A stretch of 64,000 nucleotides of DNA from Notamacropus eugenii (Eukaryota > Chordata > Mammalia > Diprotodontia > Macropodidae). The position numbers and the translations under genes are program-made. Below are positions 53,115 to 63,765 of this stretch, piece by piece. Numbering within the stretch: the first letter of the stretch is position 1; each line of letters opens with the position of its first letter. The notes under the pieces are model-generated. The model had not been told where the DNA came from. It was given only the letters and a program-made list of their open reading frames with translations, and did no database searches. Where the stretch lies: NCBI RefSeq assembly GCF_028372415.1, contig NC_092872.1, positions 10,856,001 through 10,920,000 of the forward strand, given 5' to 3'.

Positions 53115-53785
53115 GTGTCACAGAAACATCCTCAATTTAAAGAGGAGAGGGCAGTGACCACTTCTCTCTTTCCACACTCGAAAGAATTTACTGCCCTGCC
53201 TCCTTTGATTGAGACTGCAACCTTCCTTAGTCTTAGGAGGCTGTTTTCATGAGCCACTAGGGCAAAGATATTCGTTGTCTGGTAGACAAACATCTGGCAA
53301 CTCACCTCTGTTCACTGAGATAGGCTGGTCTTTGGACAGCAGAGGCAGTCTGTCACTGATGCGCATCACGTCCCTCATATCCATGATAAGTCCCTGGAGG
53401 AGGAAGATAATGGAATAGCTAGCATTTCTATAGTACTTGGAAAACTGGCAAAGCATTTCACAAGCATTAATTACAGAGCCTTTAAGTGTCAGTCAGGATT
53501 TCTGTCAGTACCTGTATGCTATCCACTGGACTACCATAGTTAAGTTCTGATGCAGCACAGAATGCTGGACAGAAGAAAGAGCTCTGGGGGTGGGGGTGGG
53601 GGGAGTCACAAGAAAGAAAACTGGAGGTCTTCCAGCACAGAGCCTGTTCCTGAGGCTGGGAACCAGAAAGCCTCCTGGAAAGAAGTCTAATAGACTGGGT
53701 GTCTTGGCGTTTAATCACTGATGTTTTCTGCTGAGAGAGACAAGGAAGTAGATCGGGCTTTGGTGAATTATATTCGACACTCCCC
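53115..53785. other. Repeat-poor stretch
   Basis: No recognised gene or confident repeat. A short MIR-like patch ('aactggcaaagcatttcaca') lies near 53443. G-rich 'gggggtgggggtggggggag' is at 53586-53605. Confidence 0.35.
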
Positions 53786-53789
53786 TCCC

Positions 53790-54000
53790 CCCCCGTTTAG
53801 GTTTTCTGGGGAAAGATACTGGAGTGGTTTGCCATTTCCTTCTCCAGCTCATTTTTACAGATACAGAAACTAAAGGAAACAAGGTTAAGTGACTTGCCCA
53901 GGGTCACACAGCTAAGTAAGTATCCTCATCAGATTTGAACTCAGTCAGATGAGTCTTCCTGATTTCAAGGCCAGTGCTCTATCCAGTGCACTGCCTAACT
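53790..54000 (-). repeat. Mar-1 CORE-SINE (minus)
   Basis: 'ggttttctggggaaagatac', 'tttgccatttccttctccag', 'gtgacttgcccagggtcaca', 'agtgctctatccagtgcact'. Confidence 0.85.
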
Positions 54001-54145
54001 GCCCTGGGAAGCTGAAGCCCCAGGTTCAAATTCTGCCCTTGCTACTTACTAGCCATATGAACATAGATAAGTTATTCTGTGCAGTTTTCTCCTCTATAAA
54101 TCAGGGATGATAATGCTTTCCACTAATTAACCTCCTAAAGAAGCT
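54001..54145 (+). repeat. MIR (sense)
   Basis: 'aagccccaggttcaaattct', 'gcccttgctacttactagcc', 'ttctcctctataaatcaggg'. Confidence 0.6.
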
Positions 54146-54149
54146 ATTA

Positions 54150-54650
54150 TAACACTAGAGAAATGAGATAAAATAAAGCATCACAAGAAGCTAATTCACT
54201 GGGTTACTACCCCCCTATTGGAGGTGTGGGAAATAATGAGGTGACGAGGGTATGAGGTGGAGCAGAAGGTGTGGGGAGGAGGAGAAATGGAGGGAGAGAT
54301 CCTGCCAAAGCATTATCAGTGAGATTGGCTGGAGGGGGTAGATCAAAGCTGACTCTGAAATGGAAGCCTGAACATTTTCAAGGGCAGCATGGGTAGAGAG
54401 GGGAGGAGGCCTGTGGACAGTCAGAGACGGAAGAAGAAAAAGAAATAGAGAATGGTAGGGAGGAAATTGGAGATGATGAGATTAAGAGTGCAAATGGAGG
54501 AATTAGCCTTAATCAGGCGGGCCAATTTTCCTCTAATTCTATAAGAAGACTGTCCCAATCCCCCCACAATGCTAGGAACTTCCCTGTGCTGTCTCCAAAT
54601 TATCTTCTCTACATCTTGTTGGTACATGGTTTTCTGCATGGTCTTTCCCC
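54150..54650. other. Purine-rich repeat-poor stretch
   Basis: G/A-rich 54225-54480. No gene recognised. Some phrases recall the old repeat type at 1-446. Confidence 0.35.
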
Positions 54651-54654
54651 TAAT

Positions 54655-54785
54655 TAAACTAGACTAGACTCTTTGAAAGTAGGAAGTGGTTAGGTTTTTT
54701 TTCTTTCTTTGTGTTCCCAAAGCTTAGCACAGTGCCTAGCCCATAGTTGGTACTTAATATATGTTTACTGACTGACTGGCTGATT
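54655..54785 (+). repeat. L2 3' end
   Basis: 'gactctttgaaagtaggaag', 'cccaaagcttagcacagtgc', 'tagcccatagttggtactta'. Confidence 0.8.
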
Positions 54786-54789
54786 CAAC

Positions 54790-55105
54790 AGAAACACCAA
54801 AGGATGGGTGGGCAAAGACAGAGAAGGGATGTAGAGAAGTAAAAGAAGGACACTGAGGAAGTTCATGTCAGATGACTTCTGTCCCAATACTGGAGGAAGT
54901 GAAGCGGTCTGTGGTGAGAGGTCTTGGGGCAGGGGGATGGTGTCTCGATGAGAAAAGAGAAGCTTTGGAAGAATTTCACTGGTCTTTCATTGCTGGGCTG
55001 AGACCAGTCTGTCTGACTCTTGCCTAATTGGCCTAAATTGCTTATGTCCCATCACTAATTATTAAGTGCTCCTAAAGTGTTCATGTCCTGTGGTAGGATT
55101 GTTGA
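54790..55105. other. Repeat-poor stretch
   Basis: Nothing recognised. Confidence 0.35.
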
Positions 55106-55113
55106 CTCTATAA

Positions 55114-55252
55114 CAGGGCTGGAGAAGCTACATGTGTTCCTCTAGAACATGTGGCCCTCTAGAACAAAAAAGTTTAGAATTAGTCAAAAGACTGCACTGG
55201 AGGACTTAGAGGACCGCATGTGGTCTTGAGGCAACAGTTGTCCCTACCCCAG
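55114..55252. mobile_element. hAT-type MITE with 8-bp TSD
   Basis: A 139-bp element with imperfect inverted ends: left 'cagggctggagaagctacat', right reversed 'ctggggtagggacaactgtt'. Flanks ctctataa (55106-55113) and ctctagaa (55253-55260) match at 7 of 8. Its 'catgtgg' interior recalls the element at 56144. Confidence 0.78.
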
Positions 55253-55436
55253 CTCTAGAAGTTCAGCACCAGAACAGACCTTACGGATGAACCCAGCAAG
55301 AAGAATTCAAATGGGGAAAGTAACTGAATTTAGAGAAATCAACAGAAAAATTATTGCGATGGTCCCACTCTGAGGTAATTAGAATCTGAACTGGGTAAAC
55401 GTGATGATACTAATAGCCAGGATAGGATTTGTTCAC

Positions 55437-55532
55437 ATATATGAAATATTTCATATGTGTATATGTATGTATGTACTTATGTGTATACATGTGTACACAT
55501 ACATGTGTACATACACATATATACATATATAT
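55437..55532. repeat. Imperfect CATA/TGTA microsatellite
   Basis: Alternating purine-pyrimidine tract of cata, tgta and tata words with internal dyads ('tacatgtgtaca'). Confidence 0.85.
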
Positions 55533-55534
55533 TT

Positions 55535-55738
55535 CTTTTAAAGGTTTGCAGATCTCCATTTCATTTGATTCTCATAACAATCTTGTTATGAGGTAGGCAT
55601 GACAATTATCCCCATTTTACAGATGAAGAAACTGAGTGGTGAAGTGCCTCACCTGGAGTCAAGTGGTAGCTTTAAGCAAGATTCAAACCCTCTCCCTCTC
55701 GGCTCCAGGTCCAGCGTTGCTTACGCTACAGCACTTTG
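55535..55738 (-). repeat. MIR-type CORE-SINE (minus)
   Basis: 'gattctcataacaatcttgt', 'ccccattttacagatgaaga', 'gattcaaaccctctccctct', 'gttgcttacgctaca'. Confidence 0.7.
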
Positions 55739-55869
55739 TTTTTTTATGGCCATGGAGGGATGGAAAAGCAAAACTTCATGAAGAAAGAACTGATGGGACC
55801 CAGTGCCTGGTTAGGGATTAATCTGTAACGTGAGTTAGGGTTGATTCTGTGCTCAGGGTCAGAGTAACT

Positions 55870-56065
55870 TAGATGCAGATTCTGGGAGGAATCTTTGAAA
55901 TTTTCTAGTTCAATGCCCTTTTCTCCTCTTCCCTCACTCCTCTAAACTCCACCCCTGACCCCTACTGGTCCCCCCAAACACAGGAGCATACACACACTGT
56001 TTTTTCAGATTCAGAGACTAAAGCCCAGTCAAGTGACTCCCCAAAACGTATACAGGTAGGAAACA
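55870..56065 (-). repeat. MIR3 (minus), diverged
   Basis: 'ggaggaatctttgaaatttt', 'ctagttcaatgcccttttct', 'ttcagagactaaagcccagt'. A C-rich interruption lies at 55920-55990. Confidence 0.5.
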
Positions 56066-56143
56066 CAAAGAGAGAAAAAGGGGCCATATTTAATTCTCTA
56101 GCCACTGAAAGGGTCAATCTGGGCTTAGGGTCAGAACTTAGAA

Positions 56144-56351
56144 CAGGGGTATGGAACCTATAACCTCAAGGCCATATGTGGGCTTCTAGGTTCTCAAATT
56201 CAGTCCTTTGACTGTGTCCAAACTTTACAGAACAAATCCCACCTCTAACCCTTTAATAAAAGGATCTGTTCAGTGAAGTTTGGATTCAGTCCTGTACTTG
56301 AGGACCTGGAGGGCCACATGTGGCCTTGAGGCCACAGGTCCCCCACTCCTG
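56144..56351. mobile_element. hAT-type MITE, long inverted ends
   Basis: Left 'caggggtatggaacctataa' and 'cctcaaggccatatgtgg' match the reversed right 'caggagtgggggacctgtgg' and 'cctcaaggccacatgtgg'. The inverted ends are about 50 bp. The duplicated 8 bp are badly eroded. Related in motif to 55114-55252. Confidence 0.75.
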
Positions 56352-56359
56352 ACTGGAGA

Positions 56360-57840
56360 ACAGAGTTTTTCCTTTGCACACAAAAAATGGACTTATTTAT
56401 ACATCAAGTTCACAACCCAGCCTGAGTTGGTCTCTGGGCTCAGATGAGGCTAATATGAAGCTAGACCAATATGTTCAGGCCACCACTGCTTAGGACCAAC
56501 CATCATATATCAACGACTTGGACCTGGATATTATTCTTTGAAATGTAATAACTCTGAAAACAATGTCTAAAATGTCCCTGACCTGGAGCTGCCGAGGTCA
56601 GGCCCCGTTCTGGAGCAACTTTTGGAAATACGGATGGACGCACTCATGACAACTCTGTTGGCTGCCCTGTTTCCTTTCTTGGATGCACAAAGCTAATCTT
56701 TCACGTGGGGACTCAGCCTAACCCTTTGTCTGTGGAAGCCCTTCCCTTCCTTTCATCTGTCACCCCAGGGGTGGTCTGGACAAGGAGTTTTCTTTGGAAG
56801 AAGCCTCAAGAAATGGCTATGGAAATGACATTTGGCCACATTCTATTCCGATTGAGTATTTAAGAGGAACTTAATTTCGAAGGGCCAATAACAACAAAGA
56901 CATCAGGAGGCAAAGGCTGTGGAACAGATTAGTGGCTTACACACACACACACGCATGCACACGCATACACACATATATACACATACTCACACATGTACAC
57001 ACATGCATACACACACACACACACCATCCTGAAAAATCAAATGGCTCAAAGTACTGAGAACCAATCTTCATAAGGAATTTCTTTCTAAACTAAATCCTCT
57101 AGGTCTCAAAAAGTTACATGTAGGTTGTACCAATGTGCAGAGAAATCTTTAAAAGAAAAAATTGGCCCAGAAACCTTCCAACCAGGGTGATTGGCCAAAA
57201 TCCCGCTTGTAAGATAAAATGGACTAGACATCCTCCCACTGGAGTCGATTTATGTTACAATCACGGAGGTACAGAAGTTCAATTGTGGGGGCAAGGAGGC
57301 AGCAGCTGCTGCCAATGGTCCTAATGAGTGTGCCAGCCCCCTCCTACCCAGAGGCTGCCTACGATCAGTGGAGGAAAAGAGATCTGGAGCCTCTAGGAGA
57401 CTTTGCTAAGACAGCTGAGTGCGCTAGAAGGAGGGACAGGGAGAGAGACAGCAGAGGCCTCAATGGAGCAGAATAGGGTGGTTCTGGGAAATTGGGTTAC
57501 CTGGTTCTCTTTCCCAATGTGTCTCTGTGTTCTGTCTGTGTTACTGAGAAAGCAATGTGCTGTGGGCTTCCATTTGCCACAAGGTATGCCAAACACAGGG
57601 TACACCAAAAGGCAGGTTGATGGTGACTCTGTGTCCAAGATCAGCAACAGCTTCATCCTTGATAGTACTTTCTATCCCGTTCCCCCATTTTGTCCTCTTT
57701 CCAAAATCTCAGTACCCTGTCAGTCAGTCAGTGACCTCAAGACCTTTCCATAGACCATCTGTGGCATGTGAAAGGATAAATCCTGACCTGTGGCTAATTA
57801 GAAACCAAGAGATATGGAAAGAAAGATTAGTGCCCACTAG
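56360..57840. other. Repeat-poor stretch with CA-rich patch
   Basis: 56939-57023 is an imperfect CA/CATA microsatellite. The open frames at 57403-57753 and 57557-57910 have no recognisable domain and partly read the GT tract. No gene supported. Confidence 0.4.
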
Positions 57841-57841
57841 A

Positions 57842-57884
<43 letters not shown>
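57842..57884. repeat. (GT)n microsatellite
   Basis: About 21 uninterrupted TG units on the plus strand. Confidence 0.97.
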
Positions 57885-57887
<3 letters not shown>

Positions 57888-57984
57888 TGAAGTACCCAAG
57901 AATTTCTTAATGCAAGATGTGATATAATTCCAAGTACTAAGCTTCCCTCCCCACCCCAAACCCAACTCTCAGGCCTTACCTAGC

Positions 57985-58830
57985 ACTTGTAGGCAGACAG
58001 TGCCCAAATCTCATCTACTCCATCTACTTACTAATCACTTTCCTGAATCCCAGCATCCTCTTTCCAACTGCCTGCTGGACATCTCACCTGAATGTCTCAC
58101 TAATTCATGTCCAAACCGAAACTCAATGTCTCTCCCTCTAAACTTCTCTGTCTTCCCAATTTCCTACATTGGTTGGCAGCACCAACATCCTCCCAGTCAC
58201 CCATACTTGAAAGCTTCAGAGTCCTCTCCAACTTCCCCTCCCTCATTCCAAGCATTGACTCAGTCACCAAATCTGGCCTCTTCTGTTTATCATTCCCACT
58301 GGGAAAACAAATTCCTCATTCACAAGTTTGCCAACTACTGCCTGCACTATTGCAGTGGCCCCATTATAAATCCCCCTTCCCTTCAATCCATCTTCCACAC
58401 CATTGCTAGACTGATCTTTCTAATACAGAGATCTGGTCACACCATGTCCTGCTCAGAAGTTTTCAATGGCTCCCAATTGCCCACTATCTAGTACAAACCC
58501 CTTAGCATAGCATTCAAAGCCCTCCACAGTCTGCCTCCACCTACCTCTCCAGACTTATTTCAGACCATTCCCCCTCACATATTGTAGTCAAATTGGACTT
58601 GCTGCCTCCTAAAGACATATCTCACATTCCTCCCTCTTTGCTCTTGATCACATTGTTCCCTACACCTGGATTGCCCCTTGAACTACCCCTCTACTTGTCA
58701 ATGGCCTACTCCACTAGACAGGGAGCTGCTTTGAGAGCAGGGCCTATTTTTATCTTTTTTACTTTTGTATCCCCAGCTCTTAGTACAAGGTTCGGGCCAT
58801 GGTAGGCATTTGACAAATGCTAGTTAACTA
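57985..58830 (+). repeat. L2 ORF2 C-terminus to 3' end
   Basis: L2 order is complete from mid-ORF2 to the tail: 'tgcctgctggacatctcacc', 'ttggcagcaccaacatcctc', 'ctgcactattgcagtggccc', 'cttttcaatggctcccaatt'-type text, 'tcaaagccctccacagtctg', 'agcagggcctatttttatct' and 'taggcatttgacaaatgcta'. An open frame of 163 codons remains in it. A further L2-like scrap follows at 58850-59075. Confidence 0.85.
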
Positions 58831-59479
58831 ACTGGCTTGGCCATCAAGATGTAGCCCAAATGCTAGCTTTTCCAAGAAATCTTCCTCAATCCCTTACAGC
58901 AGGAACTGATCTGGACCTGATCTAGTCTCATAGTACTTTGCATGTCTTTTGTATGTGCGATATTCTGGTTTACATGATACTTATATTTACATATATACTT
59001 ATCAGTACATGCATTATATTGATCTCATCTCACAGCACTTATTCATAGCAGATCATCTCTACTAAATCAGGAGCTCTTTGAGGAACTATGCCTTAATTAT
59101 CTCTGATAAGCCCAGCGTATCCCCTGGTGGTCAAGCTCCTGGCAGCCAACCTCTCTCTACCTGGTTATATTTACTAGTCCTTGGACAGCAGACATATAAT
59201 TCTTCACCCAGCTCAAACTTGAAGTCCTTGTATCTATTTAGGATCTATCAAAATCTGTATCTTAATGACATTGCCTTTAAGAACACTACAGTGACGTGCC
59301 AGAAGAGCACTTTAAATGTATCACATTGTACTTGCTCAATAAAGGTGTGTGGAATAGCCACTGATGAATAAAAGATTCAAATTTTTTTTATAACTTTTGA
59401 GAAATATGATTTATGTCTAGTGTAATATTCACTGGTATTTCTTCCATCACAATACCCCTTGTATCCATCCAGGGATGGT

Positions 59480-59660
59480 GACAGATTTGGAATGCATCAA
59501 ATTTGAGGAATATTTGAGGAGACTTAAGATGTTTTAGTTTGAAGAAGTAAGACCTAGTGGGAACAGAATATCTGTCTTCAAATATATGCAGGTCTGTCAT
59601 AGTGAACTAGAGACAGATTTATTATGTATGACCCCAGCAGATTGAACTAGGACCAATAAA
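59480..59660 (+). repeat. L3/CR1 3' fragment (sense)
   Basis: 'gtttgaagaagtaagaccta', 'ctgtcttcaaatatatgcag', 'gattgaactaggaccaataa'. Confidence 0.6.
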
Positions 59661-59689
59661 CGAAATTAGCAAGGAGACAGAATCATGGC

Positions 59690-60170
59690 GTCTCCAAGCT
59701 CTAAGGCCCCTCAGAAGTCATCTAGTCCAACTTGTACTTAAGCAGGAAATGGTGCTTGAAGACCCCCAGTGATGGAGAACCTATTACTTTCTGAGGCAGC
59801 CCCATTCCCTTGTTAGACAACCTTCATCTTTGTAAAGATTTTCCCTATGCAGAATCAAAATGAGGCTCTCAACAACTCCCACCCACCGATTGCACCTTGT
59901 TCTGTGCTCTGAACAAATCTCGCCCCTTCCATCTGTCCTTGATCTCATCTCACAACACTTCCTGATAACGTTCTCTACCTAAAACTTCTCTTCCTCAGAC
60001 AAAACAAAACAACATCTAATGAATTGTTCCACAGTTTAATTTCTAGCTCCCTTATCATTTCAGTTGGTCTCCCCTGATCATGCCCCAAATTGCTAATATC
60101 CTTCCACACCTCGAGCTGGACACAATATTTCAGATATGTTCTGGCAGAGTATAGATGATTACTCCCCACT
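59690..60170 (-). repeat. L3/CR1 3' region (minus)
   Basis: Reversed L3 order: 'aagtcatctagtccaacttg', 'ttgaagacccccagtgatgg', 'ctgaggcagccccattccct', 'cgagctggacacaatatttc', 'ctggcagagtatagatgatt'. Confidence 0.8.
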
Positions 60171-60174
60171 AGAG

Positions 60175-60490
60175 GTGTGATAGTAAACGTTTAACATCTG
60201 ACTCTCCAGGAAAAAATACATACACAAAAGACACTTTTCAGTATATTTGGCATTATTTGCATTTTCTCCATCACTTTAAGTCTAGACAATCAACAAAACA
60301 ACAAAACCAGCCCTGCTTTGTAGTCTTTGCCAAGTTCCAAGGTGTCATCATTTAACAATCACCTCTTGAGATGGTAGGGACTGCTTCTCGTTCTGAATGA
60401 TATCATGCTTCCATGAATGCAACCTAAGATAACATTAGTTTTGTTTCATTTTGTTTTTTGCTACATCCTCAAATGTTGGCTCAGGATCAG
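60175..60490. other. Unassigned
   Basis: Nothing recognised beyond short A/C-rich text. Confidence 0.35.
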
Positions 60491-60494
60491 GGAA

Positions 60495-60665
60495 GGAAGA
60501 AGACCCTTCCAAGAACAAGGGTTCTTGGAAAATGGAGCAGCCTGCCTCAGGAGACAGCGCAGTGTCCAAGCAGAATCACTTATCAAGAAATCTTGCACTG
60601 GGTAGGAAGTAACAACACATGACATATGAAGTCCTTTCAGACCCTGAAATTTCATGATTCTGTGA
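60495..60665 (+). repeat. L3/CR1 3' end (sense)
   Basis: 'aaaatggagcagcctgcctc', 'agtcctttcagaccctgaaa', 'tttcatgattctgtgac' match the last 150 bp of L3. Confidence 0.65.
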
Positions 60666-60969
60666 CATACTCACTGCACAGCAAGGCCAAGGTCTATTGG
60701 CCAGGACAATGAGATGTCTTTTTGACAGGGTCTAGAAAGAGAAATAAAGGATATGGAAAGAGGTAGACTGAACAAAGGTTAAAAGTAGACATTTAAAAAA
60801 ATTGAAATAAGACAGGCCCATAATTAAAAGAAAGAAAAAAGGCTAGGGAAATAAAAGCCAAACAAGAAAAGGATATTGGATATTAGAAAGTCCAGGGAAG
60901 AATGGGACACATGGGGGAAAAGAGATGTTGGATAAAAAACAGGAAGGGAGAAAAAATTAGAAGATTAAT

Positions 60970-61620
60970 GCAACAGTCTCTAAGCTGGCCTCCCTGCCTC
61001 TAGTCTCTTTCCACTGCAATCCATCCTGATCATGCTGCCAGATTAATCTTCTGAAAACATTATTTTAGCCATGTCATGTCCCTGGCTCAAGAATTTCTAA
61101 TGGCTCTCTACTGGCTACCACATCAAGCCTCTGTCTCTGCCGGGCTTTCAGGGGCCTCCGCAATCTGGCCCCACCCTACCTATCCAATTTTATTTCCTAC
61201 CACTCCCTAAAATGTATCCTTTGCTCTGGACTCCAAATTTCTTATAAATACACACACACACACACACACACACACGCACGCACACACGCATGCACGCAAG
61301 CACGCGCTCCACCCCCCCCCCCCCCCCCCCCCCCCGTCTCTGTCTCTCTCTGACTCTCTGTCTCTCTCTGTCTCTCTCTTTCTCTCTCTCTCTCTGTTTC
61401 TCTCTCTCCACACTCATTCCCACTTGGGAGTTTTTGCTTATGCTTTTTGTCTCCACCTGGAAATCTCCTCTTCTCTTCCTTCGGGGTTCTTCTCAAGTCT
61501 TACTTCCTCCGAGCAGCTTTCTCTATTTATTCCAGAACACACTAACCTCTCCACATTTTGAATTTCTATTGCATTTAGATTTCATAATCATTTATTGGAG
61601 ACATCTTAGATTTGTTGTCT
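60970..61620 (+). repeat. L2 3' region, split by a compound microsatellite
   Basis: 'ctaagctggcctccctgcct', 'gccagattaatcttctgaaa', 'cctccgcaatctggccccac' before the microsatellite (61246-61430). After it come 'caagtcttacttcctccgag' and 'tctattgcatttagatttca'. A 182-codon frame spanning the junction is spurious. Confidence 0.8.
61246..61430. repeat. Compound microsatellite: (CA)n - C24 - (TC)n
   Basis: ACAC units with ACGC variants to about 61310, then 24 consecutive C (61312-61335), then TCTC/TCTG units to about 61408. G-quadruplex-forming on the minus strand and error-prone. Confidence 0.92.
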
Positions 61621-61689
61621 CTCTCCCTCCCTGGCGTTTCTCCAAGATAAGTAAGGCCTCCCTGTTTCCTGACCCTGTCTCTGCCAGCT

Positions 61690-63045
61690 ATTGCCTGTTG
61701 GGAGGTGGGCCTCCTGGGGTCTCACAGTACAAAAAAACAGCAACAACTGCTTGGAGGTTGAACCTCAAAGAAGACCTGGAACATTCAAATCTCATCCTCT
61801 CTTCAGCCACAGCCTGGACTCTCTGCTCAATGGATTAGCATACTCCAGATCCATTATATTTTCTCTATCCCAAAGATTCTGGACCCTGGCTACCAATACA
61901 AAAAATCCCTGTCCTCCATCCTCACTCACTTCTCCCACCCTTTACCTATTTCAACCCTCCATGTTCCCACCTCTCCTCTGTGGCCCTTGGAATGCCTGCT
62001 CCACAATTAACGAACTCCTTTTCATCTTAAATGTCTTTCTTATTAATTTGGTCCATTTATGGCTCACTGAGATATAATTCTCCTAACGATGCCCCATTCC
62101 TCGCTGCCTTTTCCAGTACTAGCTGTACTTTCTCTCATGCTCCATGACTTGCTGGTCCCTGTAAAGGGATTGGAATTTTCCTCACTCCCCAGTACTCCTT
62201 CCAGACTCCCTCCTACCAACCTTTCATCCTTAGAGTTTCCAAATTCGTCAACCATGCCTGATCCCAATGACTGTTACTTACTGACTCCAAAGACATGCTT
62301 CTTCCTTCTTCAGTGAGGTCAATGCCTGAATCACAGGTAGTTCTCCACCCCAATTCCTGCCTTCATTTTAGAGGATTCCAACCTACATTCTGATATTCCT
62401 GAAAACACACGAACTTCTCAGTTCCTCAATCCGCTCAATTCCCATAATCAACTCAACTACACAAAGAGATATTCATCCTCATGTCTTTGCCTTCACTCAC
62501 TACTATTCATAACCTTTCATCTGTTCACCTTCGCTATGCTTTATTCTGAACTCTGCTCTCCATCCTCACTGTGTCCCACAAGGGCTTATCCTATGCCTTA
62601 TTCTCCCTTCTCTAAACAATATCACCAGTTTCAGTTGGTTCCATTATTATCTCAATACAGATAATTCCCAGATCTAAATGTCCAACCCTATCTCTTTACT
62701 GTGATAGACCTACACATCTCCAACTTCCCTTAGACATCTGGAAGTGAGATATTGCAGGCATCTCAAACTCAACATAGGCAAAACAGAATTCATTATCTTT
62801 TCCTCAAAACTGTCCCATCTACTGAGCTTCCTTGACACCGTCAAGGGTACCACTGTCCTTCCAGGCACCAAGGCTTACAACTTCAGTATCATCATGTATT
62901 TCTTATTCTTATTCACTCCACATATCTAGTCTGTTCCTTGTTGTTTCCACCGTCAGAACATATATCACACAGGTCTCTTTCCTCCACTTATATAGCCACA
63001 ATCTTAAGTTAGATTGGTATTATTTCTCTCTTAGATGATTACAGT
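61690..63045 (+). repeat. L2 ORF2: endonuclease to reverse transcriptase
   Basis: 'ttcattttagaggattccaa' (about 62366) corresponds to the GDFN box of the L2 endonuclease. 'tgtcccacaagggcttatcc' (about 62573) is the L2 V(P)QGS-type reverse-transcriptase box. 'cagataattcccagatctaa' (62658) follows, then 'catctcaaactcaacatagg' and 'caaaacagaattcattatct'. The part between endonuclease and RT boxes is largely missing. It is a decayed copy distinct from 60970-61620. Confidence 0.75.
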
Positions 63046-63049
63046 AGTA

Positions 63050-63245
63050 GTCTTTTTTTAAAAAATAAATAAATATTCTTTATTTATCAAGTATTAATAT
63101 TTTCTCTCTCTTTCACATCTCCATACTTCCTAGGAAAAAAATAGAAAAACAAAACTCTCGTAAAATTATGCATTGTCGAGAACAAATTCCCACATTGGCA
63201 AAATCCAAAAATACACCTCATTCTACACTATGATAAAGTAAACAC
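63050..63245 (-). repeat. L1 3' end fragment (minus)
   Basis: 'aaaataaataaatattcttt' start, 'gaaaaacaaaactctcgtaa', 'acaaattcccacattggcaa', 'cacctcattctacactatga', similar to 5440-5700. Confidence 0.6.
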
Positions 63246-63249
63246 ATCT

Positions 63250-63505
63250 ACATTACTGTTATCGTTGTGGCTGTTGGTCTTTCATTTTTGAAGCAGACCA
63301 GCGACATCACAGGTGATATCTTGACTTAGAATTAAGGGAGGCAGAGTTGCTCAAAATCATCAGCCCCATGCTCTCTTCTAGTCATCAAAGTCCAGTGGCA
63401 GAGCAAAAGTCAAGATGGCGGGTGATAGCCCAGCATGCAGTGGATGACTGCAGCATTTTCAGTCTGACCAAGTATTCCACAGCATGTACTTCAGCCACCT
63501 TCTTG
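63250..63505. repeat. RTE-like relic, uncertain
   Basis: 'ggaggcagagttgctcaaaa' and 'aaagtccagtggcagagcaa' resemble RTE/BovB-type SINE tail sequence. Weak assignment. Confidence 0.35.
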
Positions 63506-63509
63506 GCCA

Positions 63510-63765
63510 TTGGAACCAGACAGCTAGATGGCTCAGAGGATAAGAGCACTAGGCCTAGAGTCAGAAAGACCTGGGTTCAAATCTGACCTTAGACGTTTAC
63601 TATCTGTATGACCCTGGGCAAATCACTTAACATCTGTTTGCCTTAATCCACTGAAGGAGAAAATGGCAAACCACTCCAATATCTTTACCAAGAAAACCTC
63701 ATGGACAGTATTGGAATGCTATGGCCCACAGGGTCAAGAAGAGTGGGAGACAGACTAAACAAGGC
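63510..63765 (+). repeat. Mar-1 CORE-SINE (sense)
   Basis: 'cagctagatggctcagagga', 'gacctgggttcaaatctgac', 'accctgggcaaatcacttaa', 'aaatggcaaaccactccaat', 'agggtcaagaagagtgggag'. Confidence 0.85.

Noticed and set aside
58000-58491. 163-codon open frame as a gene
   Set aside because: The nucleotide sequence follows L2 ORF2 consensus order. The frame is a chance survivor in a decayed LINE.
61247-61300. Arg/Glu-rich 'RERERERD' protein on the minus strand
   Set aside because: It is a translation of TC/TCTG and CA microsatellites.
61290-61838. 182-codon open frame
   Set aside because: It crosses the compound microsatellite and the junction of two L2 pieces.
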